Notes: generated by a model from the letters alone, not told the origin. A stretch of 64,000 nt of DNA from Voacanga thouarsii (GCA_026120185.1 JANUWF010001059.1:1161001-1225000); one strand, 5' to 3'. Positions 1 through 11,265 are shown, numbered from the stretch's first letter. Translations and numbers: made by a program.

Positions 1-91
1 ATCATATTCATTACTTCTACTGTAACCACTTCGAGCTGAACAAGGCTCTTTATAATAATCATATTCTCCATTTTCATTCTAACTAGCCATA
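1..91 (-). pseudogene. E2 gag start (broken, partial)
   Basis: The minus-strand ATG at 91-89 is followed by Met-Ala-Ser and then a TAG stop at codon 4. Beyond the stop the frame continues in the acidic, Tyr/Asn-rich style of the E1 gag start at 18569. The flanking leader (positions 100-270) also aligns by eye with 18590-18700, including the shared words around 'aatgagctcac'. Only about 30 codons are inside the window. It is a dead gag N-terminus; no domain can be assigned from this length. Confidence 0.5.
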
Positions 92-612
92 GTATATATT
101 TCAAAAGAGTTTTAACTTGCAAATTTTTGGATAGAAGAAATAGAAAATTTCCCACTTCACTCATTCACATGTTTAGCACTCTTTGAATGACACTCTTATC
201 TCATGTATACTCTCTTTCGTTTTTTATCAAAATGAGCTCACCATCTTGCCTTTGTCACACTCTCAATTCTATACTCAAATTCTTTCGAAATTCTCCCCAA
301 TTCAAAGGATTTAGTTCTGCTAGTTAAAGTTAATTATGTTCCAAAAGTTCAAGAAGTTCCTAAGAAGAAATGAGTATTTGATGAATGATAAGGAAGAGTC
401 ACAACTCATAAGGCTTCCAAGTAAAGAGACACCATAAAAACTCGAGATGTTTCAAGAAAGTTATGTAGTGACAATAACTATGGAAGTACTACAAGGATCC
501 AAAAAGTAGGATAATGAGAGAAAGGATTCAAAGATGGGTAATGTTTAATTCAATCCCAATTATCACAAGGAGATTTATATATGAGTGTTCAACCCATTAA
601 ATACAAGAAATA
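92..612 (-). other. E2 untranslated leader, part 2
   Basis: Non-coding leader between the T-A insertion and gag. It resembles the E1 leader around 18570-18720. Bases 608-612 (AAATA) are the left target duplication of solo LTR T-A. I see no ORF of interest. Confidence 0.5.
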
Positions 613-869
613 TGTAACACCCCACTACCTAGGCCCAACAGGGCCAGGGATGTCGCTCCGTCCAAGGGACAAGGGGTCTTTTTGACTAGGTTACACAAAC
701 GGAAATAAAAATAATACTTTAAAATTGAACTTATTACAACCCAAAAATTCAGGAACAAATCCAAAATAAATTGATTACTATCATCTCTCAAAACAACACA
801 TAAAATAAATACATAAAGTCTTCAAAGCAGGTAACAAATCTAGCTACTTATCTCCACAGCAGGATCGAC

Positions 870-1664
870 CTGAAAACATGGCATAAAAGGCGATGAGATA
901 AAAATCTCAGTAAGCCCGTGTGTGCTTTGAGTGTTTCAGGTAAAACAGTTCATGTATGCAAGTTGTAAAAATTGTACAAGAAAAACTGCTGGCAAGTAAT
1001 AAATAAGGTTAAAAATAAAGAGTGGCATTTTGTTTTTCAGACCGTACATGTGCACAATAAATAAAACCACTCAAATGGGTAGCCATGGGTTACCACACGT
1101 TGGGTCCCATAACCATATAACTGTCAGAATGCCATACTTTGTGCAGACTGACAAAAGGTAGGTGATCGGCCTATTGGGTGAGATACTCCTCATTCTCTAC
1201 ACCCAAACTTACCGGTTGTCCACTCTGGAAACACACAGTCTATATGACTGAAACTTGCTAGCTCGGACCAGCATGACCTACTGCACTAGCATCCTATGGA
1301 AGGACTCACCCTTCAAAGGTGGCCACCTATTGAGAGACTTTCCCTAACCCTTCAAAGACTAGTCCTAGTAGTCTACCCTTATTGAGTACTCAATGATGAT
1401 TGTCCCACTTGGGAAAAACTGATAATACATTGCTTTATTTGAAAATAGCAATTTAGGGTTTCTAAAATTCTTACCAAAGTTGGTTTTTTAGAAAGAGTTT
1501 AGTGTTTGAGCAAAACTGCTTTTTTTATTTTCAAATGATTTGTTTGACTGAAACAAGAAAGGAATTAGTCTTTAATTGCCTTTACAAAATGAGTGCCCAT
1601 ACACATCGCGTTTGACTTGCTAAAGAAATCTTTTGTCTTCAAATAAGTTTATGCAGAGGCTTAC
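870..1664 (-). other. Candidate conserved LTR intron in T-A
   Basis: The minus-strand donor CAG|GTAAGCC begins at 1664 and the acceptor TTTTCAG|G ends at 870, spanning 795 bp. The same donor and acceptor context recurs in T-B, T-C, T-D, T-K and T-L at matching places. The palindrome TTGAGTACTCAA (1382-1393) lies inside. Splicing is inferred from consensus and conservation only. Confidence 0.45.
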
Positions 1665-2779
1665 CTGACCCTAATGTCCTAAACTTTAAGGCTAGATGAT
1701 AAAGGATTTTATAAAATAAGATTAGCCTGATAAATTAAAATAACTAGGGGTTGTAAAATAATTACTAAGAAGTTATAGGTTCAAATAATAAATCTTGAGT
1801 GTTGTTATTAATAAGTAAACTAGGGTTTAATTGATGAATAATCCTAAGTCCTAGATGATATTATTAAATGGTAATTCTTAGATAGTAAAATGAATAATAA
1901 ATTATTACTAATCTCTTATTTAATAATTAATAGATAGAAAATAATAAATAAAGTCAATAATAAATAAATTTTATTCAATTTTGATTAATAGATAATAAAT
2001 AAATAGAAATAGTATTTATGAACATATGGTCTACAAGGCCATTAATATTTTACTTATTTATATGAAAGGTTTTATACATATATATGTATATATTATTTTT
2101 AATAAAAGATATCATTTATTTGACTAGTAAAATATCATTATTTCATCTAATATTCCACTTCCAAAACTTCCTAAGAATTTCGAAAACATAGTAATAATTT
2201 TAATTAGGGTATTAAAATTTACTAATCAAAATAGCCTAGGATCAACAAGGTCATGATCATAATTTTCCTATTGACAATAAGATTCACGAGCATATACTCC
2301 AACACCAATCAATAAACTATTCTATTCATGAACAAAGGCTTAAATATATACCTATTATCACATGGCCAAATCTCTACTAAGCATAATCATATTCATGGAT
2401 TCAATAAAGATAAGAACATAATATCCTATTTACCAAAGGTGACATAACATCTAGCATGCTTAAACACTCATAATTTCTTAAGACATGAAGAACATGCATT
2501 GATCCACAAGGAATTTCATAAAGCTTAATCATAATCAATCATTCTCATGCTTCAATCTCAACCCCTCATAAATATGCATATACTCAATCCTCAATCATAT
2601 TTTATCCCTTTCTATCAACATCTAAGAGACATTAATCCAGAATTTAAAAGAAATGTTAAAGAAAAATACTTGGTTGATGACTATCTCGATGAAGATTTAA
2701 GGAGATCCACACGTTTGGGAGGCTTGAATTGTCCAAGTGAGGGGAAAGAAAACAGCTATGGTTGTAGCAACCATTTCGG

Positions 2780-2781
<2 letters not shown>

Positions 2782-2830
<49 letters not shown>
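2782..2830 (-). repeat. (GA)n/(CT)n microsatellite in T-A
   Basis: A 49-bp dinucleotide tract that reads as CT on the LTR sense strand. It sits about 140 bp downstream of the TATA-like box. The same position holds CT tracts of 46, 30 and 15 bp in T-B, T-C and T-D, so the tract is an LTR feature and not a random microsatellite. Confidence 0.95.
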
Positions 2831-2835
<5 letters not shown>

Positions 2836-2972
2836 TATTAGTATGTCAAGTTAAAGACTGAAGGGAAGAAGATGAACAAAAGTTGTTCTGGGTTACCTTG
2901 TTGATGTTCTTGAGACTTCAAGAAAATTTTTTAGTTTTAATCCGATTGTAAATGTTTTTTTTGAGATTTAAT

Positions 2973-2980
2973 GTTATAAA
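2973..2980 (-). promoter_or_regulatory. TATA-like box of LTR T-A
   Basis: Sense-strand TTTATAAC, conserved at the same distance upstream of the CT tract in T-B (35177), T-C (around 60295) and T-D (56702). It would place U3 at roughly 1.75 kb of the LTR. Confidence 0.5.
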
Positions 2981-4411
2981 ATCCAGAAATGGACTCTAGG
3001 AAGTATGTAGGCATGTTCTAGAGTTTTTTGGAGGGATTGGAGGTGTTTAGAGTTGTCTTAGACTTGAAGAAAGGTAGTGTGTGTTCTTGGTGAAAATGGA
3101 GAGAATTGGAGAGAAAGAGCTGGACGAATTTTTGAAGGGGCTGGCTAAATGATTGAGGGAGTTCTGGGATTTTGATTTTCAGATTAGAGAGGAGAGAAAA
3201 ATCTGATTGTTTGAAATTCAAATGGAGAAATTTAAGGAGTGTTTTAAGGTAAAAGATTTGGTAATGGTGTTTGATTGATGGAGGTTCCTTGGAGCTACAA
3301 TGGAACCGTCTGGTTTGCTGTGTTTTGCTGAAATGAATGAGGGTTGAAGGAGCTATAAGGCTGGCCAAATTTTTGAGTTCAATGATGGGAGAATTTTTGG
3401 TTTTGAAGCTTAATCCAAGGGTGTTTTCATGGGGCAATTGCTGGAATTTTTGAACTTCAAATGGAAGTTTGATTGGAGTGATTGTAGGAGAAATTTGAGG
3501 AGTAGCTATGGAGTCTAGTCGTGTAAGGTCAGTGGAGGGGTAATGGAGTTCAGTCCATGGTTGAACAAAGGTTAACTCACAGAAGTTTGAGGTGATTTTC
3601 GGACTAGGCTTGAGGAGAGCAAGGCTGAATTTTTTCTGGTTGTTTCGAATTGGTTGCTGGAATTTGCTGTGCAGTTTTTCTGCAATGTTTCAGCCGATTT
3701 GCAGAGGGTTTGGAGAGGTATTTGAGGGTCCTTTAAGGCTGGTTTCCAGCCTTCTTTATGGAGGAAAAGAAGAGTTAATTTACTAGTTTGAAAGGTAGAA
3801 GAAATAGCTTTGATTTTGGCCTGCAATTCATCGAAGTTGTCCAGAATTTTTTTTCTGGCTTGCATAGCTTTGTACAATCCGGTTTTTGGCAAAAGAATTT
3901 CAGTCTTCAAGCTAAATAAGTTGGCCATTTTCCAGCAGCAATTGAGTAAGGAAGATGGCTAAGATTTTTGAAAGCTAGGCTGCCCAAGAATCTAGAAAAA
4001 ATTTCAGATTTCTTCCATGGAGAAGATGAATACTATGGAGTGGAGTTTGAAGGTCCAACCATGGAGATTAATTTCTCTTGGGAACCTTCCTTAACTCCTT
4101 CCCTATTTGCAGTCTAATCTCCAACCTCTAAGAATTATTTTCAAAATTTAAAGGCCAATAATCCTTGCTGAATTTTCTGGAATTAAAACATAGATTTGGA
4201 TAAATTGAACAAATTTAATTAGTAAAGAATTTAGCGTAAGCTAGGAAATAAAAGAAAATGAATCCCTTAAGAATTCCTTTTAGGACATAAGAATGGGATT
4301 ATGACATTTCCTTCATGTCACCCCTAGGACAACACTTCTATTTTTACTTATGAAATGCAAGGGACGAAAAATCCAACCTTAAATTAAAATAATCATGACA
4401 AAAACTTAAAT

Positions 4412-4471
4412 GATGGGATTTGAACTCAAGACCTTAGAGATTAATTCCAAATCTCTAACCACTAAACCACA
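4412..4471 (-). other. tRNA-like segment with pol III A and B boxes (T-A)
   Basis: Sense strand: A box TGGTTTAGTGG starting at 4469 and B box AGTTCAAATCC starting at 4426. The 43-nt spacing is that of real tRNA genes, and the D-arm-like continuation GTTAGAG follows the A box. The segment lies about 250 bp from the LTR start, as in the other copies. There is no convincing acceptor stem, so it is not called a functional tRNA gene. A tRNA-derived SINE head absorbed by the ancestral LTR is an alternative. Confidence 0.7.
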
Positions 4472-4726
4472 ACAACTCTTGTTCTTATTTTCTCTCCCAA
4501 ATATTCTTCCTATTTAATTCTCAAGCTATCTTCCTATTTTGACCTCAAGCAAAATTACCATTTTACCCTTTCTACTCAATAAGCATAACTAAGCCTTCTA
4601 GACTATAAATCATAATTCTAAAGTACGTAAAATCATTCAAAAACATGTATATTCATGCAAAGTAATATGATATGCATCCCGACCCCCTTACTCTAGGGTT
4701 GGCTTTAGGTGGGGTTTCACAAAATA

Positions 4727-6249
4727 TACCAATGAAGTCCAATAGAAGTGAAAAATGTAAGCTAAGAACCTTTACAAGACTATGCAAAGACTATCAAGCA
4801 TTTCATCAAACACTTGGTAGGCATTTGAGAAACTTCATTAAATCAAGGAGTTCTAGGTAATATGAAACCACCACAACCTCAAGATCCAAATTTAACAATC
4901 GCAATTCACTCAAGCTAAGGATAGTACAAGAATTCTTCAAAATTCAAGAGAAAAATAGTATGAATCTAAATATGTACAATTGCTTTCCAAGCTCTAGTTT
5001 AGTTCAAGGAAAAGTTCATGGTATTCATTTAGTCTTAGCAATTGTAGCTATCTTAACCTCAAGAAATCAATTTGATGATCAACCAACTCACTTAATATAA
5101 GAATATCACAGTGAATTCAAAGCTCAAGGAGTTAAATTGATATAAACAAAGGTGCACCAATTTACTTTCCAAGCTACTCCATCCGTCCCATTAAAATTGA
5201 TAGTGGTTGACTTGGTACGAGATTTTATGTAAAAGTTAAAGTTAGAATATAATCATAATAGAGTATAATATAATGTAATAAAAGTAAGAAATATGTGGAT
5301 CCTACAATACTTTATGTCAAATCTAAGTATATAAAAATAATATATGTGGGATATATTACTTATGTTATAATAAATTATATAGTAAAAACTTTCTTTTTAA
5401 GAAAAGTGTCAATTTTTTTGCGACAACCCAAAATAGTAAGTAGGTCAATTTTGTTAGGACAGAGGGAGTATTTAACAACTCTCATGAAAATTTTCTAGTA
5501 GTAATTAAAAGTTAAATTTCACTAAAAATAAGTTAACAAGCAAGAAAAACTTTAGAGATTCAATAAACAAAGCTTTGGTTGTCATATAAGTACAATCCTA
5601 AGTCATTAGACCACACATCAGGCACTTGGTGTGCAACCTCGTAATTTAAGGCAATTCAAAATTTTCAACCATATAACCACTCCAATACTCAAAATCTATA
5701 AGGAAATATCATTCTTAATGATAGATATAACATCAAAGAACAATTTCACAGTAAGGAGATGCCCAAAACTTGAGTTCTATAGATCATAAAATTAGCACAA
5801 ATATGAGTTACGGGATTTGTTGGGTACAAAAATTTGTGCAACAATTTAACTCAAATAACTTCAAAATTTCTGCAATTCTAAACTTCATTTAGCTGCCTAA
5901 ACATCAACCCAACATGTAGGCTCAATTTCACAACAAACGCATGGTATATAAATTGAAGTTCTTAATATTAAAAAATAGTAAGAAAAATAGTTACGCGATT
6001 AGGAATTTGCAGCACTATTTTCCCACTACTTTTAGCTCCAAATCATCAAATTTCCATGTTAAATGTCTCCTCAAATATCACACCAACATAGAAGATCAAT
6101 TTAACATTAAGTTCATGGCAAAAATTTGAGTTTCAAGTATTCAAAAATAGTACCAAATAAAGTGACGAAAATTGTAAAAATTTCAGCAAATTCTTCAAGA
6201 AGATTATACCTTTACCCCAAGAAAGTTGTGTTAATTAAAATCAATACAA
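4727..6249 (-). other. E2 untranslated leader, part 1
   Basis: Non-coding stretch between the primer site and the T-A insertion. Parts of 4900-6240 resemble the E1 leader at 18720-19330 (for example the words around 'cccaacatgta' and 'ttacgagatt'). No protein motif is visible in either strand. A MITE occupies 5177-5468. Confidence 0.5.
5177..5468. mobile_element. Stowaway-type MITE (292 bp)
   Basis: The left end CTCCATCCGTCCCA and the reverse complement of the right end (CTCCCTCTGTCCTA) are terminal inverted repeats of the CTCCCTCCGTCCC type typical of Tc1/Mariner Stowaway MITEs. They are flanked by the TA duplication (5175-5176 and 5469-5470). The interior is AT-rich and non-coding, so it depends on a transposase from elsewhere. 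It inserted into the E2 leader. Confidence 0.88.
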
Positions 6250-6264
6250 GCTTGTTTGATACCA
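6250..6264 (-). other. Primer-binding site of E2
   Basis: Minus-strand TGGTATCAAACAAGC; the first eight bases match the tRNA-iMet-complementary TGGTATCAGAGC, the rest has drifted. It sits 3 nt inside the LTR, as in E1. Confidence 0.65.
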
Positions 6265-6720
6265 CTTTAGTGTGAGCACGGAAGCATCTTGATTTTTTAA
6301 TCGAATATTCAAGAGTTGATCACCTAACTCTCTACCAAACTCACACTACACAAGAACACTAAATGCAATGCAAATAACACCCTTGAGATTTTAGTGAATC
6401 TAGTCAACTTCAAAGACATCTAAATACCCTAATTTAACAAGAGATTAGAACATTAAGAATAAGAAATTGAAGGCACCCAAACTTGAACCCAAATAGAACC
6501 CTAGAATGGAAGAAATTCTAAGACCCAATTTAGAGAAAAAAAAATGGATTATCCTTAGAATTTAAAGACTAGAATCAAAAGTGGGACTAATCCTTTTGAT
6601 AGGTCTTGATTGATATGGAAATCACCCAAGGGAATCACCTTCACAACTCTCTTCAAGGGAGAATATCTGAACTCTCAAAATGTAATGTCTAAAATCTGCC
6701 TAACAAGAGCTATAATGGGG

Positions 6721-6728
6721 TATATATA
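6721..6728 (-). promoter_or_regulatory. TATA box of the E2 LTR
   Basis: TATATATA inside gggCTATATATAcccc on the minus strand. About 165 bp upstream lies the GC-rich module array. Placement matches TATA boxes in E1, E3 and M. Confidence 0.6.
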
Positions 6729-6890
6729 GCCCCCAAGTTACCGTAGCTAATTAGTAAACTAAAACAAGGAATTAAACGGCCTTAATATAAGTTTTTAGGC
6801 CCTAAAATATAATACAAGCCCTAGAAAATAAATTTACATCAAAATAAAGCTGGAACTAAGTAAACCAAAATAGCTAGAGATGCTCGACAT

Positions 6891-7052
6891 GAACCGATGC
6901 CAGTTCAACAGCCTGTGCTAGTGTCGGTTCAATTCTATCTTGAAACCATAGCTAAACAATAGTTAGCCAATGCCAGTTTCCTGTCCTAAGCCATTGCTGG
7001 TTCGGTTATGCTTGTTGTGCTCTTTACTGCTCCATGCCCAGCCGGTACTAGG
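6891..7052 (-). promoter_or_regulatory. GC-rich module array in E2 U3
   Basis: Several degenerate copies of a CCGATGCCAGTT / GCCGGTAC-like unit stand out in AT-rich sequence, at the position where E1, E3 and M carry GGCGCC palindromes. Here the palindromes are decayed, mainly C-to-T or G-to-A. Confidence 0.45.
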
Positions 7053-7449
7053 TTTTCTCCCCTATTCTTTCCTTCAAAAAACATTTCTCTAATGCTATCC
7101 AAAGTGCTCCCATATGTTCCCTTGACCTTCCAAATAGCTTTGAAGCCAAGCTTGTTCCTTGAAGCTCTCTTATATTGCATTCTACCTTTATGTCTCTTGA
7201 TGTTCAATCCTACTATATGGTTGCTTGACCCTCCACAAGAATTGTTGTCTTCTTTGTACTCCATTTATCATTTTCTTTGGCGTCCATTTTTTTAAACATC
7301 CTTTGGTCCTTGGTTTGTTGAATTTGTTACTTTGTGAACTCCCTTGAATCCTTTTGAATATTGACATTACCTAAAGAGCCATGAAGTGTGATTTTGCCAT
7401 TCTTCCCCCTTTTTGGAAATAGCCTACATGTTCGGGACAATTCCTATCA

Positions 7450-7595
7450 CATATAAATGTTTTCGCTAAGGATAGCCATTTAGAAAAGTTATCTTGACAT
7501 ATCTCGTAATCATAATAATATGCAATGGACAAAAGAATATAAATAGACTTAAGCATGGTAACAAGTGAAAAGGTCTCCTCATAATTGATCCCTTT
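7450..7595 (-). pseudogene. Copia reverse transcriptase fragment
   Basis: Minus-strand translation gives the conserved copia RT stretch INYEETFS..MLKSIYIL, which continues to the start of the next RT block, where a short deletion breaks the frame. The residues and bases match the RT of copia F near 43460-43380, so it is a scrap of the same lineage. It is trapped between the 3' end of T-K and the start of the E2 LTR and was probably the target of one or both. Confidence 0.75.
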
Positions 7596-7879
7596 TGTAA
7601 CACCCCACGACTACGTACCTTAAAAGGGCGGGGATGTCGCCCCTTCCCATAGGACAAGGGTCTTTAGAACAAGGTATAAAATATAAAGGAAATCTCCAAA
7701 AGGATCAACTTAGATAAATAAAGAAATATTCTTATTACATCAGGCTCAACTTGGAGCAAAACGGAATAAAACAAAATATTATTTAGAAGCATAAGCAATA
7801 AATGTCTCCTAGAACGGATAGAGAAAATAGCAAAAGCCTCAACTATTACATGCCCCGCTGACTCAGCACAGTCTATCCT

Positions 7880-8734
7880 CTGAAAACATGATGTAAAACA
7901 GTGTGAGAATAAATCCCAGTAAGTCCTGTGTGTGCACATGGTGTTTTTAAATAGTTCGTGTATGCAAAGTGTAAAACATTTGTAAAAATAATTTGGCAAG
8001 TCATAAACAGTCTCTTTTCGCAAGGAGTGGGTTTTTTCTCATTGTCACACTTTGTACAAAATAAATCCTCCACTCAGATAAAATCATGTCACCACACGTT
8101 GGGCTCCATGAGAACAAGTTAGCCAAGGCACCACACTTTGTGCACCTTGTCCAGACCAGATTACCACACGTTGGGCGTTCTGATCAAGGTGAGTGTACAG
8201 CTCACCGGGTGAGATACTCCTCCATCTCTACACCCAACAAAACCATCCGGGTGTCCATGCCGGGAATATAAATAATACCTTTCATGTATAAATGCTAGCT
8301 CGAACTGGCCTGACCAACCAACACTGTCGCCTTTTCAAGCACAGTTCATCTTCTGGAGGTGGCCTCCTGCCAGAAGACTTACGCTAGCCCTCCAAGACTA
8401 GTATTGTTAGCCTACGCTTATTGAGTACTCAACGAACATATCCGTCAATTCCTGATTCAAAATATTTTCAAACCTTGGCTTTGCAAAACGTGGTTTTCTT
8501 TAAAAGAGATTTCTAAAAATTTAAGGAAAAGAATAGTTTTCTTGCTAAAAATCGTTAGTTTGACAAAACCGTTTAAAGAATAAATATCCACGTTTACAAC
8601 CCAAGCAAACACAGTTTAACAATAGCTTTACAAAGCTTCACAACATAGACTTGCCATCACAACCTTTAACAAAACAGTTTATAGAAGGACTTACCATCAC
8701 AACATTTAATAAAAGAGTTTATGCAAGGACTTAC
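7880..8734 (-). other. Candidate conserved LTR intron in T-K
   Basis: Donor CAA|GTAAGT at 8734 and acceptor TTTTCAG at 7880 (855 bp). It contains TTGAGTACTCAA at 8421-8432. See T-A for the same arrangement. Confidence 0.45.
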
Positions 8735-10498
8735 TTGATATTCCTCAGATAACGAGATAAAAATCATAGCTAGCTTTCCTCAATTATCCACTTGATCTAA
8801 ACCATATAATATCATGATCAGGGTCTCAATTAATTCAAACGTGCTCTAAACCCATTTATTTTCATAACAATTCGCAATCTCCTATTTAATTCCAAGTAAA
8901 CTATTCAATCCCCAAAGATCAAATACGACGACCACATGTTTATCTCGCTAATAAACACCATTACACTTTACTTTCGACATCAAGGGAGGGTATTCCCTTA
9001 CCTTGCAACTACTAGGTAATGAGGTTTCGATGCTCCTATGGTGATCGTCCCGAGTTCGCTTGAGAAGAAGAGAGAAGCTACCTCCTTTGCTTCACTTGAC
9101 CGAAAATTTAGGAAGAAGAGGAAATCAGCCTCTATAGGGCGTGATTTATGGGTAGAAGAAAGAGAAAAGAATCATTAGAGAAAACGGCATCAAGAGGTTG
9201 AAAGGATTTGTGCTTACCTTAAGGTGTGTTCGATTTTTGCTTGGAAGAACTCTTGTGGTTTCGAAAATTTGCAGAGAGATGTTGCTGAAATTTTCGTGTA
9301 GAATGGAGAGGGTAGACGGTTGTTATGGTTTAAAATTGGAGAAGATTGGTTTAGGGTTAGATGGTGATGTTTAGATAGACTCCTAATGGCTTTAGGTTTC
9401 TTGGACAGTAAAGGCGGAATTTCCAGCTTGTGCGCGCCTCCTTGCTGCTGATTTTAGGGGAGTTTTATGGAGGAAAAAATTCTGCAATTTGCTCCTCTAA
9501 GCTGGCCGAAACACTGCTCAAAGGAAGGGCTGAATCTGTTCAGAATTTTGGGCCAAACAAGGAAGAGTTTGAGTGAGTTTTGATGACTGAAAAATCCCGT
9601 GCAAGTGCTGTGAAAATTCTGTGCAAGTGTAGCAAGTTTTGGACTGGTTTGGCTGCTATAATTCTACCAAAATTTCCAGAGGAAAATTGAGGGTTTTAGG
9701 TGCTGAAAATAGCTTGTTCAGCTGGGGTTTTTCAGTGAATGATGTGTGCAGAATTTCGGTTGAAGTAGGAACATAAAGCTGGCCGAAAATCCTGCACAAA
9801 GCTGTCCGAATTTTCTGTGTATATGATGGACAAATTTCAGTGTTTTTGTGTGAATAAGATTCTGGTTTTTTGCAGCTAAGGTAGTTGAATTGTTAAGGAG
9901 TGTTCTAGGTGGTTTGAGCTAGGATTTTCAGAGTTGGATTGTAGCTAAAGATTGCTGGAATTTCGGACAGCTTATGTAGATACAATGCTGCCGAAATTCA
10001 GCTAGGAAAAGGAAGAAATCCTAGTTGAATTTGGATTGAAATAAAATCTGGTTTTATCAAGGATTTGGATAGGATTTCCTCTAGTCCTAGAAGAGTTTGG
10101 ATTAAGCTACAAGTCCTCCAAGAAGTGGCGGCACTTGCTGGAATTTTTTTCCAGATTTTTAGCTAACATTCTAGGATTAAAATCAACAAGATTTCCTACT
10201 AGGAAAAGGATTCATTAATTCCACCTATCCATGGTAATATCTATCTAACTAAAATCAAGCTAATATTTTAATTACTAGCTAGGGTTTTTTTGAAAATCCT
10301 AAGGAATACAAGTTGAAAATTAAAGGTGAACTTTATTCACATCCAAGTCCTTGAATTTAGGAAATAAATATAGAGACTTATTTCCTTGGAGTAAAAATAC
10401 TAAAATTTCTCTAGGAAAGCTGGATTCTTTTTCGGCCAAGATAAAAAACGGTCTAAAGAAAAGAATTTCAAGAAGAGATACTTACTTCACAAAAGGTA

Positions 10499-10553
10499 GG
10501 ATTCGAACTCGGGTCCCCAAAGGAAATCACCAACCTCCCCGCTATTCCAAAAC
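10499..10553 (-). other. tRNA-like segment (T-K)
   Basis: Sense-strand B box AGTTCGAATCC (from 10509) is perfect. The A box TGGAATAGCGG (from 10549) has one mismatch to consensus. Spacing is 40 nt. It lies about 260-310 bp from the LTR start, as in the other Tekay-type LTRs. Confidence 0.6.
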
Positions 10554-10811
10554 AACTCCAATGCTAATTTTTCTACAAGAAATTCTTACCACCCCAATAC
10601 TCATCCTTCAAAATCTTCGACCAAACCTCCCTTAAACAAGTCTTTAACAACACAATTATTTCACATCAATTAATTCAAATGCAAGAGTAACGGAAAAATT
10701 CACATGCATCCGTGCAAATAAAATTATTCTAGCTACCACATAAAATGCAAGATGCTATGCAATGCATGACTTTTTTCCATAGTTAAAGGTGGTTTTGGGC
10801 GGGGTATTACA

Positions 10812-10827
10812 TCCCCTCCCCCTTAAG
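10812..10827 (-). other. Polypurine tract of T-K
   Basis: Minus-strand CTTAAGGGGGAGGGGA immediately before the LTR start, the site for plus-strand DNA priming. The preceding word ATTTCGGGACGAAATTC is also found before LTR T-L. Confidence 0.85.
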
Positions 10828-10845
10828 AGAATTTCGTCCCGAAAT

Positions 10846-11259
10846 TTAGATTTCATACCCTTCGAGCATACCCGGATACTTTCGTCTTAACCATTCCTTC
10901 GTTTCCCACGTTGTATCCTGTGCTCCATGATGATCCCAAAGTATCTTCACGATGGGTATCTGCTTAGTTTGGAGCGTCTTAGTACTCCGCTCCAAGATCT
11001 TGACGGGTCTCTCCACATAACTCAGATTAGGTTGCAACTCCAATGGTTCCTCATTGAGTACATGACTCGGATCGGGATTGTACCTTTTCAACTGAGAGAC
11101 ATGGAATACGTCATGCATCCCGGTTAGGCCATCAGGTAGATCCAATCGGTAGGCAATCGGTCCAATTTTCTCCAATATCGGGAATGGTCCCAAATACCTA
11201 GGACTCAACTTCCCTCCCTTCGGATGTTTCAAGATTCCTCTACTAGGAGTCAACTTCAA
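10846..11259 (-). pseudogene. Gypsy integrase C-terminus with chromodomain (T-K, 5'-truncated)
   Basis: An open minus-strand stretch of about 138 codons. Residues 15-60 contain the GGKLSPRYLGPFPI and MHDVFHVSQLKRY motifs of the integrase C-terminal (GPY/F) region. Residues 78-130 form a chromodomain: YVERPVKILERS, then VKILWDHHGAQDTTWE, then the terminal helix WETKEWLRRKYP. In chromoviruses this domain is thought to steer integration to heterochromatin. The stop is 35 bp before the LTR. The catalytic core and everything upstream are absent, so it cannot function. The open frame is well kept, hinting that this element was among the younger Tekay insertions. Confidence 0.92.
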
Positions 11260-11265
11260 GAAGTA

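Larger units (their letters stand above)
613..4721 (-). mobile_element. Solo LTR T-A of a Tekay-type gypsy element (4,109 bp)
   Basis: On the minus strand the unit starts TGTGAAACCCC (4721) and ends GGGGTGTTACA (613). It is flanked by the perfect 5-bp duplication AAATA (608-612 and 4722-4726). No internal region is present, so it is a solo LTR left by LTR-LTR recombination. Sequence and end motifs are shared with T-B, T-C and T-D. On the sense strand it shows a tRNA-like segment (4471-4412), a TATA-like box (2980-2973), a 49-bp GA/CT tract (2830-2782), a candidate intron (1664-870) and a GC-rich hairpin near the 3' end. ORFs inside it are not conserved in frame among copies, so I do not call genes. 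Confidence 0.93.
1..7449 (-). mobile_element. Family-E Ty3/gypsy retrotransposon, copy E2 (5' part, runs off left edge)
   Basis: Read on the minus strand this is a 5' LTR (7449-6268), a tRNA-iMet-like primer site (6264-6250), a non-coding leader and the first codons of gag at the window edge. The order and leader sequence match copy E1 (14337-20381), so both belong to one family. The rest of the element lies left of position 1. It was later hit by solo LTR T-A (613-4721) and a Stowaway MITE (5177-5468). The right edge abuts a copia RT fragment, probably its insertion target; no target duplication can be tested because the other end is outside the window. Confidence 0.75.
6268..7449 (-). repeat. 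5' LTR of E2 (1,182 bp)
   Basis: Begins (minus) TGATAGGAATTGTCCC at 7449, like the E1 LTR, and ends next to the primer site at 6268; the terminal CA is mutated to TA. It has a TATA box at 6728-6721 and an upstream array of GC-rich half-palindromes at 6891-7052. The plus-strand ORFs that cross it are antisense and carry no known motif. Confidence 0.75.
7596..10811 (-). repeat. 3' LTR of T-K (3,216 bp)
   Basis: Starts TGTAATACCCCGCCC at 10811 (minus) directly after the polypurine tract and ends GGGGTGTTACA at 7596. It is clearly diverged from T-A to T-D and about 1 kb shorter, yet keeps the tRNA-like segment (10553-10499), the intron donor and acceptor (8734, 7880), the palindrome (8421-8432) and the terminal GC hairpin. 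Confidence 0.88.
7596..11265 (-). mobile_element. Truncated Tekay-type gypsy element T-K (pol end, PPT, 3' LTR)
   Basis: On the minus strand the order is integrase C-terminus with chromodomain (11259-10846), polypurine tract, then a 3,216-bp LTR ending at 7596. Gag to most of integrase and the 5' LTR are missing. The break at about 11265 runs straight into the SIRE env-like ORF. This copy ties the long solo LTRs in the window to a chromodomain-bearing gypsy lineage, because its LTR ends and conserved blocks match theirs. Confidence 0.85.

Noticed and set aside
2547..2861. Plus-strand ORF of 104 codons with an Arg/Glu repeat
   Set aside because: The repeat is the translation of the (GA)n microsatellite in LTR T-A, antisense to the LTR; it is not conserved in sister copies.
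3018..3437. Sense ORF of 139 codons in T-A (and 3572-3928), with a similar-looking ORF at 59092-59508 in T-C
   Set aside because: The DNA is homologous, but the reading frames differ between copies and are interrupted in T-B and T-D; no protein conservation.
4412..4471. Possible functional tRNA gene
   Set aside because: A and B boxes and spacing fit, but there is no clear acceptor stem or anticodon arm; reported as tRNA-like only.
7008..7295. Hydrophobic plus-strand ORF over the E2 LTR
   Set aside because: Antisense to a non-coding LTR, no family motif, and absent from E1.
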